A DNA stretch of 64,000 bases from Stutzerimonas stutzeri (GTDB lineage: Bacteria; Pseudomonadota; Gammaproteobacteria; Pseudomonadales; Pseudomonadaceae), in contig NZ_CP036186.1 of the NCBI RefSeq assembly GCF_015291885.1, positions 1,126,001 to 1,190,000 of the forward strand, written 5' to 3'. Positions 48,756-57,518 of the stretch are shown piece by piece; the first letter of the stretch is position 1, and the number at the start of each line of letters is the position of its first letter. A program made the translations under genes and the position numbers. The notes under the pieces were generated by a model. It saw nothing but the letters and a program-made list of their open reading frames with translations, made no database searches and was not told where the DNA came from.

Positions 48756-49640
48756 GTGCGCTTTATCGTATTGCTGGTATTTGGATTGCTGGGGGGGTGC
48801 CATTCGCTGCCACCCCTGCCCGAGTGGCAAAGTCCCGAGGGGCGCGAACATTCCGACCTCGGCCTGATCATCGATCTGCGTCGCGACGTCGTACTTACCC
48901 CTGCGCAGCTGGTGGCTCAGCTCCAGGCGTATGAAGGCCTACTGGTCGGCGAGAGGCATGACAACCCAGACCATCACGCACTGCAACTCTGGCTACTGCG
49001 AGCGCTGGAGGGCAAGCGTCCGCAGGGCAGTCTATTGCTGGAAATGCTGGAGCCTGACCAGCAAGTGCGAGTCGATACGGCGCGCCGAGAAGTGCGTGAG
49101 CGCCGCGAGCCGCCCGATCTTGCGCAGGCGCTGGGTTGGCAGAAGGGGTGGGACTGGGGCTTGTATGGGTCGCTGGTCAGTTATGCGTTGGCGCGACCCT
49201 ATCCACTGCTGCATGCCAACCTCGGGCGTGACGAAATTATGTCGATCTATCGATCCGCTCCACCATTGCAGGGGCGCGCGTCCGCAACCTCTGAGGTAAG
49301 TGATGCGTTGCTCGCGCAGATCGAGATCTCGCACTGCGGCATGCTGCCAGCATCCCAGTTGCCTGCAATGCTGGCGGTGCAGCAGCAGCGAGATCGGCGC
49401 ATGGCCGAGCGCATGCTCGCCGCACCGAAGCCCTCCATGCTGCTGGCGGGTGCGTTCCACGTGCGACGTGATCTGGGTGTGCCGCTGCATATCGCGGATC
49501 TGTCAGGGGAGCGGGTAGGTGTGCTGATGCTTGCCGAGGTGGGCGAGACGGTATCTGCGGCGCAGGCCGATTACGTCTGGTACACCGCCGCGCAACCCGA
49601 GCAGGATCACTGTGAACAGCTGCGCAAACAGGTCAAGTAG
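48756..49640 (+). CDS. phuW: ChaN-family heme-binding lipoprotein (PhuW)
   Basis: This 294-residue lipoprotein has a lipobox (LLGGC, Cys15) and the ChaN/Tiki fold: LLVGERHDNPDHHALQLWLL (metal/heme-binding Glu and His), LLLEMLEPDQQ and LLAGAFHVRRDLGVPLHIAD. ChaN of Campylobacter binds two hemes at the outer membrane. Position after phuU-phuV matches phuW of P. aeruginosa. It lies 11 bases downstream of phuV. Confidence 0.85.
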   Translation: MRFIVLLVFGLLGGCHSLPPLPEWQSPEGREHSDLGLIIDLRRDVVLTPAQLVAQLQAYEGLLVGERHDNPDHHALQLWLLRALEGKRPQGSLLLEMLEPDQQVRVDTARREVRERREPPDLAQALGWQKGWDWGLYGSLVSYALARPYPLLHANLGRDEIMSIYRSAPPLQGRASATSEVSDALLAQIEISHCGMLPASQLPAMLAVQQQRDRRMAERMLAAPKPSMLLAGAFHVRRDLGVPLHIADLSGERVGVLMLAEVGETVSAAQADYVWYTAAQPEQDHCEQLRKQVK

Positions 49641-49662
49641 GCTGGTCGAGTTTTCTGCAGGC

Positions 49663-49772
49663 AAAAAAAGACCCGGCAGAGCCGGGTCAAAACCGTGATT
49701 AGCCTGATGAGGAGATAACCTGAAGGATCGACTGCCTGAGCCTTCAGCTATCGGCTGACCTCGCGATCAGTT
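49663..49772 (-). ncRNA. prrF: PrrF iron-responsive small RNA
   Basis: The minus-strand sequence starts AACTGATCGCGAGGTCAGCC and contains the conserved antisense core TTATCTCCTCATCAGGC, then CTAATCACGGTTTTGACC and a GACCCGGC-TCT-GCCGGGTC terminator with a T run. This is PrrF of pseudomonads, about 110 nucleotides. PrrF is made when iron is low and blocks translation of iron-using proteins such as SodB and TCA-cycle enzymes. Its place between phuW and cbpA matches P. aeruginosa, but only one copy is present here instead of the tandem pair. Confidence 0.93.
49665..49688 (-). terminator. PrrF terminator
   Basis: GACCCGGC-AGA-GCCGGGTC stem with a seven-base T run on the minus strand. Confidence 0.93.
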
Positions 49773-49774
49773 GC

Positions 49775-49793
49775 GATAATAATAACAATTCTC
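49775..49793 (-). promoter_or_regulatory. Fur box over the prrF promoter
   Basis: GATAATAATAACAATTCTC matches the 19-bp Fur consensus at 15 positions. Read on the minus strand it covers a TATTAT -10 element just before the PrrF start. No protein-coding gene starts nearby, so the site serves prrF. Confidence 0.88.
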
Positions 49794-49854
49794 ATTTCTG
49801 CGTCAACAGTCTTTCGTGAAAATATTTTTGCACTGCAAAAACGCCTTGTTCGCC

Positions 49855-50652
49855 TCAAACGGCGACATTGACTCGCAGGTGAGTGACTTCTTTATTTAGT
49901 AAGTCGATGCGCCGAGCCATGCTCTCAATAAGGCTATGAGCAATGCGCGGATTGCTTTGCGTCAGACCGAGAAACTGCTCCTTGGGAATGACCATGACCG
50001 TACAGGGTTCGCTGGCAACCACTGTTGCGCTGCGTCGCTCGCGGGTGAAGACTGCCATTGCGCCAAAGATCTCGTCTTTTTGTACGTCGCCCACCTTCTG
50101 TCCATCGACTACGGCCTCGGCATGGCCTTCGATGATGATGAACACATTGTCCGCCTCGTCTCCTTGGTGAATCAGCTCTTCACCAACGGCGAAGTGCTTG
50201 AAGCCAGTAGCCGGGCGTATCTCCGGTTGCTTTAGGCGCGCTAGGGCGTCGCCGAGTAGGGCCGTATGCCCGATCAGGTACTGAGTGAACAGCTCCTGGC
50301 GATGCTCGTCTGCGTGTATATGCTGAAACACTGCATTGCGCGAGTAGGGGATCAGGCTGACGGGCTCATCGCTGCAATAGCGGCAGTCCGGCAGGTCGCC
50401 AGACTGACGCAGCCCGACGAGGTCGCCTTCCTGTAGATAGAACAGCGCCTTATCGTCGATCAGCGCATGCAGCAGGCCGCTCTCGATGATGAACAGCTGC
50501 TGCGCAGGAAGCTCGGCGCACAGGTTGTCGGTGTGTTTGAGTTCAATATTTGGCCCCGATGGCTGCAGGCCTTCCAGCAATTGGCAGGGGATTGTTTGCA
50601 GGCGGTTGATCAGGCGATCGGCGTACGCCGGTTGCTCCCCGAGTAAATACAT
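49855..50652 (-). CDS. cbpA: cAMP-binding protein CbpA-like
   Basis: This 265-residue protein has a C-terminal cyclic-nucleotide-binding domain (about 150-240): FKHFAVGEELIHQGDEADNV, HAEAVVDGQKVGDVQKDEIFG, then FTRERRSATVVA with the phosphate-binding Arg. A second degenerate cNMP-like fold is present at the N terminus (IIESGLLHALIDDKALFYLQ). No DNA-binding helix-turn-helix is seen. The position beside PrrF matches cbpA of P. aeruginosa, a cAMP/Vfr-regulated polar protein. The start at MYLLGEQPAYADRL is supported by AAGGA upstream. Confidence 0.85.
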   Translation of the reverse strand: MYLLGEQPAYADRLINRLQTIPCQLLEGLQPSGPNIELKHTDNLCAELPAQQLFIIESGLLHALIDDKALFYLQEGDLVGLRQSGDLPDCRYCSDEPVSLIPYSRNAVFQHIHADEHRQELFTQYLIGHTALLGDALARLKQPEIRPATGFKHFAVGEELIHQGDEADNVFIIIEGHAEAVVDGQKVGDVQKDEIFGAMAVFTRERRSATVVASEPCTVMVIPKEQFLGLTQSNPRIAHSLIESMARRIDLLNKEVTHLRVNVAV

Positions 50653-50763
50653 GTCGGTAATCCTTGAACGAACGGGCAGACGATTGGCAGGGTCACGTCG
50701 GCGCACAATAGGCTCGGGCAAGGTTCTGAGTAAATCTCGTCGAGCAGAGGTTGTGAGCTAGCT

Positions 50764-51027
50764 CTAGTTGTCGGGATTGGTGCCTAGATTTCGATTGAGC
50801 TCTTCTTTCAGCGGCGCTGGCAATTGCTGCCAGGGCACGTCGCGTAGTGCGCCTTCGATGGCATACAGCAGCACCTTCGAGGCGCCGAAGCCCCGAGACT
50901 TCACTGCGCGATATGAGCTCACCGCGCCCAGACGGCGTAGATCCGCCGCGGTGTGTATGCCCGATGCGTGCAGCCATTGCACCGAGGTCTTGCCGAGATT
51001 GCGGAGCGAAAGCAGTTCGTCGTGCAT
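50764..51027 (-). CDS. TfoX/Sxy C-terminal domain protein
   Basis: This 87-residue protein consists of the TfoX C-terminal domain alone: LRNLGKTSVQWLHASGIHTA, ADLRRLGAVSSYRAVKSRGF and ASKVLLYAIEGALRDVPW. The helical-hairpin fold resembles DNA-binding HhH domains. The N-terminal half of the Sxy competence regulator is missing, so a competence role cannot be assumed. It lies 18 bases downstream of the methyltransferase gene. Confidence 0.82.
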   Translation of the reverse strand: MHDELLSLRNLGKTSVQWLHASGIHTAADLRRLGAVSSYRAVKSRGFGASKVLLYAIEGALRDVPWQQLPAPLKEELNRNLGTNPDN

Positions 51028-51045
51028 GGTGGCGTCCTTGCGGTG

Positions 51046-51831
51046 CTAGCGGTTGGGGAATCCCGTCAGAAAATGTAACGGCCAGCGGATGAGACGTCGC
51101 TGTTCGGCTGAGCCCCACGCCGACGACAGCTGCGACTCGATCATCGCAATGGGGTCGCGGCCTTGGCGCCGTTGCCACTGCTTTACGGCTGACCAGGTGC
51201 CTAGATAGCCAATCAGTTCTGAGAGGTTCCAATACGCTTCGAGTGCGAACGCCGGGGTGTCGATACATGTGAATGGAACCTGGATATCGCTGTAACCAGC
51301 GTCGACGCTGGCGCGACCGGCTGGCCAGTAACCCGCGAGGGTCTCGCTATACAGAGTGCGGATGAGCGCATCTACCTCAGCCGATACCTCCAGCAGGCTG
51401 TAGCACCACGCGCAGAACAGGCCGCTCGGCTTCAGCGCTAGCTGTACCTGGGAGAAGAATGGTGGCGTGGCAAACCAGTGCAGCGCTTGCGCGACTACCA
51501 GTAGATCGAGCTGGCCACGACGCAGCGGGAGGTGTTTCGCGTCGGCGACGAATCGCTGCACCTCCGGCCAATCACCCCCTGCGCTGAGCTGCTCAGCACT
51601 GGCATCGCACGCCAAGACATGGCGAAAATATCGCGTCAGCGGCGAGCTGGCTTGCCCGTTACCTGCGGCGAGATCCAGTGCTGTGTCGGTCGTTGCGCAC
51701 TGGTTTGCGAGCCAGCTGAACAGCGCCTCGGGGTAAGTCGGGCGAAAGCGTGCATAGTCAGTAGAGCGGCTAGAGAACAGCTGAATGCTATCGCTGGCTG
51801 GCTTAGCCGTAGGTGCTTCGCTGGCAGACAT
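51046..51831 (-). CDS. Class I SAM-dependent methyltransferase
   Basis: This 261-residue protein has the Methyltransf_11 pattern: LFSSRSTDYARFRPTYPEAL, a SAM loop TALDLAAGNGQASSPLTRYF, VLACDASAEQLSAG, AKHLPLRRGQLDLLVVAQAL and FFSQVQLALKPSGLFCAWCY. It resembles small-molecule methyltransferases such as trans-aconitate-type enzymes. The substrate is unknown. It is paired with the TfoX-C gene downstream, 18 bases apart. Confidence 0.8.
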   Translation of the reverse strand: MSASEAPTAKPASDSIQLFSSRSTDYARFRPTYPEALFSWLANQCATTDTALDLAAGNGQASSPLTRYFRHVLACDASAEQLSAGGDWPEVQRFVADAKHLPLRRGQLDLLVVAQALHWFATPPFFSQVQLALKPSGLFCAWCYSLLEVSAEVDALIRTLYSETLAGYWPAGRASVDAGYSDIQVPFTCIDTPAFALEAYWNLSELIGYLGTWSAVKQWQRRQGRDPIAMIESQLSSAWGSAEQRRLIRWPLHFLTGFPNR

Positions 51832-51904
51832 GGCAGTGTTCCATGATTGGAATACCGCAAGTATAGAAGCACCGCCGCGCTCTGCTGGCGGCGGTGCCTA
51901 CCGG

Positions 51905-53467
51905 TCAGAGACCTGGCAGATGCTGGCGAATGCTCGCGACGAGTTCGTCGAGGCTGCCTGCGTCCTGCGTATCGACGCGACGACTGTGGAGGCGCTCGCT
52001 TTCGCTTAGCGCTTCGCGGCTGGCTTGCTGGGCGTGTACTACGTCCATGGTGGCGTCGGATGGGTCGACACCTTCTGCCTGACGTTGCGCCAGCCACTGG
52101 GCGATCACCGCATCGGGAGCCTGGCAATCGAGAATCAGGAAGGGCACGCCGGTGGTCTCTGCCGCCTGCCAAGCATCCTGACGTTGCTGTTGTTTCAGGT
52201 ATGCGGCATCGATCACCACGGAGAAGCCTGCCTGTAGCGCAGTTGTCGCCAGCTGGTGCAGGCGCTGATAGGTCTCGTCGCTGGCCTGCCGGCTATAGAT
52301 GCCGGTATCGAGTTGGCCCTGCTGCGCCTCGGACTGCTCGCCGTGCAGGCGTTTGCGTTCGACATCCGAACGCAGCCGTATCGCGCCAAGAGCCTCGACC
52401 AGACGCAGTGCGACATGGCTCTTGCCAACGGCGGATACGCCATGGGTGATCGCGAGAAAGCGTGAGGGAATGGCGCTGTAGCTCTCGGCCAGGTTGGCGT
52501 AGCTGCGGTACTGGCGCACGATCACTTTGCGCTGCACGGCGTCCTGCTCTTGATACAGGCGGAACAGGCTGACCTTGGCACGCACCAGTGCACGATAGGC
52601 CTTGTACAGATTCAGCAGCGCCAGTGCCGCATAGTCGCCGGTGTGCTCAAACCAGCCATTGATGAATCGGCGCGCCTGGCACTTCAGGCCACGGTCTTCG
52701 AGGTCCATCGCCAGGAATGCGGCATCGGAAGCGACATCGATCAAGCGGAACGGCTCGTTGAACTCGATGCAATCGAACAGCACGACGCTGCCATCGATCA
52801 ATGTGGCATTGCCCAAGTGAAGGTCGCCGTGGCACTCGCGGACAAAACCCTGCTGGCAGCGCTGATCAAGCAACGGGCGCAGGCGCTCGACACTGGTCTC
52901 GGTCCACTCTTCGAGCGCGTCCAGCTGGCGCAGATCCGCCGCTTCGCTGAGTAGCGGTCGAATCTGCTCGAAGTTCTGCCGCATCGGCGCGACGATTGCG
53001 TCGGCGCTGCGCAGTGCATGCCCCTCCGGTACCTGAGGAGTGCTCTGGTGAAACTGTGCGATTTGCTCGGCCAGCGCGTCGATATGCGCATCCGTCAGCT
53101 CGCCCCGTGCCTGCAGCTCGGCCAGCAGCTGGGTCTGCGGAAATTCGCGCATCTTCAATACGTATTCGAAGGGTTCACCTGTACCGTTGATCTCTGGTGC
53201 CTCTGGCGAGCCGCTGACGGGCAGCACTTCGAGGTAAAGATCCGGTGCCATGCGCTGATTGAGGCGCAGCTCCTCTTCGCAGAAATGCTTGCGCGCCGCG
53301 AGATCGGTGAAATTGAGGAAGCCGAAGTCCACTGGCTTCTTGATTTTGTACGCGTAAGTGCCGGTGAGGATCACCCAGGAAATGTGGGTTTCGATGACCC
53401 TGCATCCCTCGGCGGGGTGCGGATAACACGCAGGGTTCTGCAGGGCGGCGATCAGTGCTTGGCTCAC
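51905..53467 (-). CDS. Aminoglycoside phosphotransferase-like/AAA (zeta-type) kinase fusion
   Basis: This 520-residue protein joins two domains. The N-terminal half (about 1-320) is APH-like, with CHGDLHLGNATLIDG and VVLFDCIEFNEPFRLIDVAS around the catalytic and metal aspartates. The C-terminal half (about 335-510) is a P-loop kinase with AITHGVSAVGKSHVALRLVE, RLRSDVERKRLHGE and VVIDAAYLKQQQRQ, resembling zeta-toxin/chloramphenicol phosphotransferase folds. Such fusions are common in proteobacteria and are not antibiotic-resistance genes as such. The GTG start at 53467 has AAGGA six bases upstream; an ATG two codons earlier has none at a workable distance. Confidence 0.82.
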   Translation of the reverse strand: MSQALIAALQNPACYPHPAEGCRVIETHISWVILTGTYAYKIKKPVDFGFLNFTDLAARKHFCEEELRLNQRMAPDLYLEVLPVSGSPEAPEINGTGEPFEYVLKMREFPQTQLLAELQARGELTDAHIDALAEQIAQFHQSTPQVPEGHALRSADAIVAPMRQNFEQIRPLLSEAADLRQLDALEEWTETSVERLRPLLDQRCQQGFVRECHGDLHLGNATLIDGSVVLFDCIEFNEPFRLIDVASDAAFLAMDLEDRGLKCQARRFINGWFEHTGDYAALALLNLYKAYRALVRAKVSLFRLYQEQDAVQRKVIVRQYRSYANLAESYSAIPSRFLAITHGVSAVGKSHVALRLVEALGAIRLRSDVERKRLHGEQSEAQQGQLDTGIYSRQASDETYQRLHQLATTALQAGFSVVIDAAYLKQQQRQDAWQAAETTGVPFLILDCQAPDAVIAQWLAQRQAEGVDPSDATMDVVHAQQASREALSESERLHSRRVDTQDAGSLDELVASIRQHLPGL

Positions 53468-53625
53468 GGTCATTCCTTGTTGAAGTTCTTGAACGGGCGT
53501 GCGAGTCCACTGCAAAGCAGTTCACACAGTCGAAAAGTCGCTGGCATTATGGCCGTTGAGCGGTGCACTGCAAACTGCTGAGAGGCCGTCGGTCCGTCGC
53601 TGCAAAGTGCGTATAATGCGCCGCC

Positions 53626-55938
53626 ATGACTAAACCTCGCTCCTCTCGTACACGCTCCAAGCGCCGCTCTGCGGGCGCTCGCCCCTGGTTGGGCTGGGCG
53701 ATCAAACTGTCCATTGTCGGCCTGGTAATCCTGGCCGGTTTCGCTATCTATCTCGATGCCGTAGTGCAGGAGAAGTTTTCCGGCAAGCGCTGGACGATCC
53801 CGGCCAAGGTCTATGCGCGGCCGCTGGAGCTGTTCGTGGGCCAGAAGTTGGACAAGAACGACTTCTTGGCGGAATTGGACGCGTTGGGCTATCGCCGCGA
53901 AAAGGCGGTCAGCGGTCCGGGCGGGGCTTCTGTCGCGGGCAACGACATCGAATTGCATACCCGCGGCTTTCAGTTTTACGAAGGAGCGGAGCAGTCGCAG
54001 CGACTGCGGGTGCGCTTCTCCGGCGATTTTGTTGCCGGTCTGAACGCGGGCAACGGCAGCGCCACGCCCGTTGCTCGCCTTGAACCTGTGCTGATTGGCG
54101 GGCTGTACCCGGCGCATAACGAGGACCGGATTCTGATCAAGCTCGATCAGGTGCCGCCATATCTGATAGAGACACTTGTGGCGGTGGAGGACCGTGAGTT
54201 CTTCAATCACTTCGGTGTGTCACCCAAGTCGATTGCTCGCGCCGTATGGGTCAACCTGACCGCGGGCCAGGTCCGGCAGGGTGGTAGTACTCTTACTCAG
54301 CAGTTGGTAAAGAACTTTTACCTGACCAATGAGCGCAGCCTCAACCGCAAGGCCACCGAGGCGATGATGGCGGTGCTGCTGGAGTTGCATTACGGAAAAG
54401 AGGAAATCCTCGAAGCCTATCTGAATGAGGTGTTTCTTGGTCAGGATGGCCGTCGCGCCGTGCATGGCTTCGGCCTGGCGAGCCAGTACTTCTTTGGACA
54501 GCCGCTGGCCGAGTTGAAGCTTCCGCAGGTAGCTCTGCTGGTCGGCATGGTGAAAGGTCCGACTTACTACAATCCTCGCCGCAACCCCGAGCGGGCGTTA
54601 GAGCGGCGCAATCTGGTTCTCGATCTGCTGGCTGAACAGCAGGTCGTCAGCGCTGAGGTCGTAGCCAAGGCCAAGCAGGCACCTTTGGGCGTGACCCAGC
54701 GTGGCAGCATGGCGGACAGCTCGTATCCGGCGTTCCTCGACCTCGTCAAACGCCAGCTGCGCGAGGATTATCGAGATGAGGACCTTACCGAAGAGGGCCT
54801 GCGAGTCTTCACCAGTTTCGATCCGATCCTTCAACTGAAGGCCGAGCAGGCCATGAGCGAAACGCTCAAGCGCCTCGGCAAGAGCACCGAGGGCGTTGAG
54901 GGCGCGATGATCGTGACCAACCCTGAAACCGGGGAGATTCAGGCAATGCTGGGCGGTCGCCAGCCTGGGTACGCCGGCTTCAACCGGGCATTGGACGCGT
55001 CGCGGCCGATCGGCTCGCTGATCAAACCTGCCATCTACCTAGCCGCGCTCGAGAAGCCCAGCCAGTACACGCTGACCAGTCTGCTCGAAGATGAGCCCTT
55101 TTCGGTCAAGGGTGCGGACGGGCAGATATGGAAGCCGCAGAACTATGGCCGTCAGGCTTACGGCACCGTCTATCTCTATCAGGCGCTCGCCAACTCCTAC
55201 AACCTGTCAACAGCGAGGCTGGGACTCGATCTGGGCGTACCGAATGTACTGAAGACACTCGAGCGGCTGGGGGCCTCGCCGAAATGGCCGGCTTATCCCT
55301 CGATGTTGCTCGGCGCGGGTGGGCTGAGGCCGATCGAAGTGGCGGACATGTACCAGACGCTCGCCAATGGTGGCTTCAATACACCGTTACGCGGCATCCG
55401 CAGTGTGCTGACAGCTGACGGCGAACCGCTCAAGCGCTATCCGTTTCAGATTCAGCAGCGCTTCGATCCGGGAGCCATCTACCTTACGCAGTACGCGATG
55501 CAGCGCGCCATGAGCGAGGGGACGGGGCGATCTGCCTACAATCGTCTGCCGCGGTCGCTCAATCTGGCCGGCAAGACCGGCACCACCAATGATTCGCGTG
55601 ACAGCTGGTTCGCCGGCTTCAGCCAGGATTTGCTGGCGGTGGTCTGGTTGGGGCGTGATGACAACGGTAAGACGTCGCTGACCGGGGCAACGGGTGCGCT
55701 GCAGGTGTGGAGTGATTTCATGCATCGTGCTGATCCGCTTCCTCTGCAGATGCCGATGCCGGATAACGTGGCTTATGCCTGGGTAGATGCTAGAAGTGGT
55801 CTGGGCACCGATGAGCGTTGTCCGGATGCCGTACAGATGCCCTATATTCGCGGCAGCGAACCAGCCGCAGGACCTGGCTGCGGCATTCAGGCACCTGCGG
55901 AGTCGGTCATGGATTGGGTGCGTGGCTGGCTGCAATAG
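53626..55938 (+). CDS. mrcB: Penicillin-binding protein 1B
   Basis: This 770-residue bifunctional peptidoglycan synthase has a short cytoplasmic basic tail, one membrane anchor (WAIKLSIVGLVILAGFAIYL), a UB2H-type region, a transglycosylase domain (catalytic Glu in VEDREFFNHFG near 188; GGSTLTQQLVKNFYL) and a transpeptidase domain with SxxK (SLIKP near 463), SYNLSTARLG and KTGTTND (near 649). All active-site residues are present. It is transcribed divergently from the APH/AAA gene. Confidence 0.95.
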   Translation: MTKPRSSRTRSKRRSAGARPWLGWAIKLSIVGLVILAGFAIYLDAVVQEKFSGKRWTIPAKVYARPLELFVGQKLDKNDFLAELDALGYRREKAVSGPGGASVAGNDIELHTRGFQFYEGAEQSQRLRVRFSGDFVAGLNAGNGSATPVARLEPVLIGGLYPAHNEDRILIKLDQVPPYLIETLVAVEDREFFNHFGVSPKSIARAVWVNLTAGQVRQGGSTLTQQLVKNFYLTNERSLNRKATEAMMAVLLELHYGKEEILEAYLNEVFLGQDGRRAVHGFGLASQYFFGQPLAELKLPQVALLVGMVKGPTYYNPRRNPERALERRNLVLDLLAEQQVVSAEVVAKAKQAPLGVTQRGSMADSSYPAFLDLVKRQLREDYRDEDLTEEGLRVFTSFDPILQLKAEQAMSETLKRLGKSTEGVEGAMIVTNPETGEIQAMLGGRQPGYAGFNRALDASRPIGSLIKPAIYLAALEKPSQYTLTSLLEDEPFSVKGADGQIWKPQNYGRQAYGTVYLYQALANSYNLSTARLGLDLGVPNVLKTLERLGASPKWPAYPSMLLGAGGLRPIEVADMYQTLANGGFNTPLRGIRSVLTADGEPLKRYPFQIQQRFDPGAIYLTQYAMQRAMSEGTGRSAYNRLPRSLNLAGKTGTTNDSRDSWFAGFSQDLLAVVWLGRDDNGKTSLTGATGALQVWSDFMHRADPLPLQMPMPDNVAYAWVDARSGLGTDERCPDAVQMPYIRGSEPAAGPGCGIQAPAESVMDWVRGWLQ

Positions 55939-55989
55939 CAGCGCGGTCCGCGGTGCATCTCGTGCTATTTGTCGAAGAGGTTGTAATTA

Positions 55990-56709
55990 GTGAACAAGCA
56001 GTGGATGACTGTTGTTGCAGCGGTGGCTCTGATTCAGGGCTGTGCCACCGTGGATCGCCGCTCGATTCCGGTTGTTGATGCGGGGGCTCCCGTGTCCGAG
56101 GAAATTGCCGCTCGTCAGGGCTATCGTGCGCCGGCCGCCGCGGCGCCGCGTCAGCAGCAGGAGGACTCAGGTGTGGTCGTAATGGTGCCGCAGGGCACCT
56201 CTGCACCTCTTGAGACATTCGCCGCGCCTGATGTGCCGTTCTCCGGCGCGATCGATACGACGAGCGGGACGCAGCAGCCAGCCTGGCAGCCTGCACCTTC
56301 GATATCCGCCCCGGTCAGTGCGCCTCAGCCAAGCATGCCCAGTGGCATTCCCTCGTCCCGTAGTGGCCTAGCTGCCGACGAGCAACTCGATGGTCCCGTC
56401 CTGGCTCTGCTGACCACTGCCCAGCAACAGCAGGGTGGTGGCGACTTGAATGGTGCTGCATCCAGCCTCGAGCGTGCCCAGCGCATCGCTCCGCGCGAGC
56501 CGCAGGTGCTTTATCGCTTGGCTCAGGTTCGTCTGGCTCAAGGCGATGCAACGCAGGCCGAGCAGCTGTCACGGCGCGCGCTGAGTTATGCCGGTGACCG
56601 CCCGGCCTTGCAGGCGAGCCTGTGGGAGTTGATCGCTCAGGCGCGCGAGAGGCAGGGCGACAGCGCAGGTGCCGCTCAGGCTCGTGAGCGCGCCAAGGTC
56701 AGCCTGTGA
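55990..56709 (+). CDS. TPR-containing lipoprotein
   Basis: This 239-residue lipoprotein has a signal peptide and lipobox (VALIQGCATVD, Cys18), a proline/alanine/serine-rich linker (about 60-140) and a C-terminal TPR region (LERAQRIAPREPQVLYRLAQ, then ATQAEQLSRRALSYAG). The GTG start at 55990 has AGAGG upstream. It lies 51 bases after mrcB and may be an accessory factor for PBP1B, as similar lipoproteins flank mrcB in other pseudomonads; that is inference. It overlaps the next gene by one base. Confidence 0.78.
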   Translation: MNKQWMTVVAAVALIQGCATVDRRSIPVVDAGAPVSEEIAARQGYRAPAAAAPRQQQEDSGVVVMVPQGTSAPLETFAAPDVPFSGAIDTTSGTQQPAWQPAPSISAPVSAPQPSMPSGIPSSRSGLAADEQLDGPVLALLTTAQQQQGGGDLNGAASSLERAQRIAPREPQVLYRLAQVRLAQGDATQAEQLSRRALSYAGDRPALQASLWELIAQARERQGDSAGAAQARERAKVSL

Positions 56710-57044
56710 TGGATAAGCGCCTGCCGGCGGTCGCGCAGCAGCTGCTATTGATCGAGCGTGAGCTGCGGGCGTTGGAGCTTTGGGGTGTCGAGAGTCCGGG
56801 AGCGGAGGCGCTTGCCAGTGTCGAACCGTTTTGCGTAGATACGCTGCGGTTCGAGGAGTGGCTGCAATGGATTTTCCTGCCCCGGATGAAAAACATCGTT
56901 GAGGCGGATCATCCATTACCGGCTGTGTCTGGCATCTGTGCAATGGCTGAGATGGCCTATCGAGATGCGCAAGTCGCGAGCCTGCTAGAGGCGTTGCGAG
57001 GCTTCGACGAGCTGATCGATGCGCCTAGCGCCTCGGGTTCATGA
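56709..57044 (+). CDS. YqcC-family protein (DUF446)
   Basis: This 111-residue helical protein has the DUF446 pattern VAQQLLLIERELRALELWGV, FCVDTLRFEEWLQWIFLPRM and HPLPAVSGICAMAEMAY. In E. coli yqcC lies beside the truC pseudouridine synthase; its role is unknown. The ATG overlaps the stop of the lipoprotein gene (TGATG), so the two are probably translated together. Confidence 0.85.
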   Translation: MDKRLPAVAQQLLLIERELRALELWGVESPGAEALASVEPFCVDTLRFEEWLQWIFLPRMKNIVEADHPLPAVSGICAMAEMAYRDAQVASLLEALRGFDELIDAPSASGS

Positions 57045-57080
57045 GGCGCTGCTGTAGCACGTTCTCGCTCAGTGGCTTGA

Positions 57081-57518
57081 TCAGTTGCAGTGCTCGGCGA
57101 TTTTGTCGCGGGTTTCAGCGATCCGCGCCTGCCGCTCTTCTTCGGTAACCCGCCGGGTTTCGCCATTGTCCTCGACGCGCACGCGTGGATTGTTCTGCAA
57201 CTGGGCCAGGTTCGTGCGCATGCTTTCGCAATAACGCTTGCGCTCAGCTTCCTGGGCGGCGACCTGCTGTTTAACCTTGCGGTCAATGCTGTTTTGGTCT
57301 GCCTCGCTACCGGTTTCATCCGGTGCGCTGGTGTCTGGCTTCGCGGCTGGTTTTGCCGGCGCCGTCACTGTGTTGACAGTTTCCACCTGCTGACCTTGCG
57401 GCGGTTGTGCGCCGAAGTGCGTAACCCCCTGAGCGTCTACCCACTTGTACACCTGGGCAGCCATGACGTTGCCGCAAAGCGCCAGTAGCAAGCCGCCCGC
57501 AAGAAACATGAATCGCAT
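57081..57518 (-). CDS. DUF4124 secreted protein
   Basis: This 145-residue protein has a signal peptide (MRFMFLAGGLLLALCGNVMA) and a short DUF4124 domain (QVYKWVDAQGVTHFGAQPPQ). A polar linker and a charged helical tail with one cysteine pair (RYCESM and EHCN) follow. It is probably periplasmic or envelope-bound. It is convergent with the YqcC gene. The function is unknown. Confidence 0.85.
   Translation of the reverse strand: MRFMFLAGGLLLALCGNVMAAQVYKWVDAQGVTHFGAQPPQGQQVETVNTVTAPAKPAAKPDTSAPDETGSEADQNSIDRKVKQQVAAQEAERKRYCESMRTNLAQLQNNPRVRVEDNGETRRVTEEERQARIAETRDKIAEHCN

Noticed and set aside
49855..50652. A Crp/Fnr-type transcription factor
   Set aside because: A cyclic-nucleotide domain is present but no helix-turn-helix, so CbpA is the better call.
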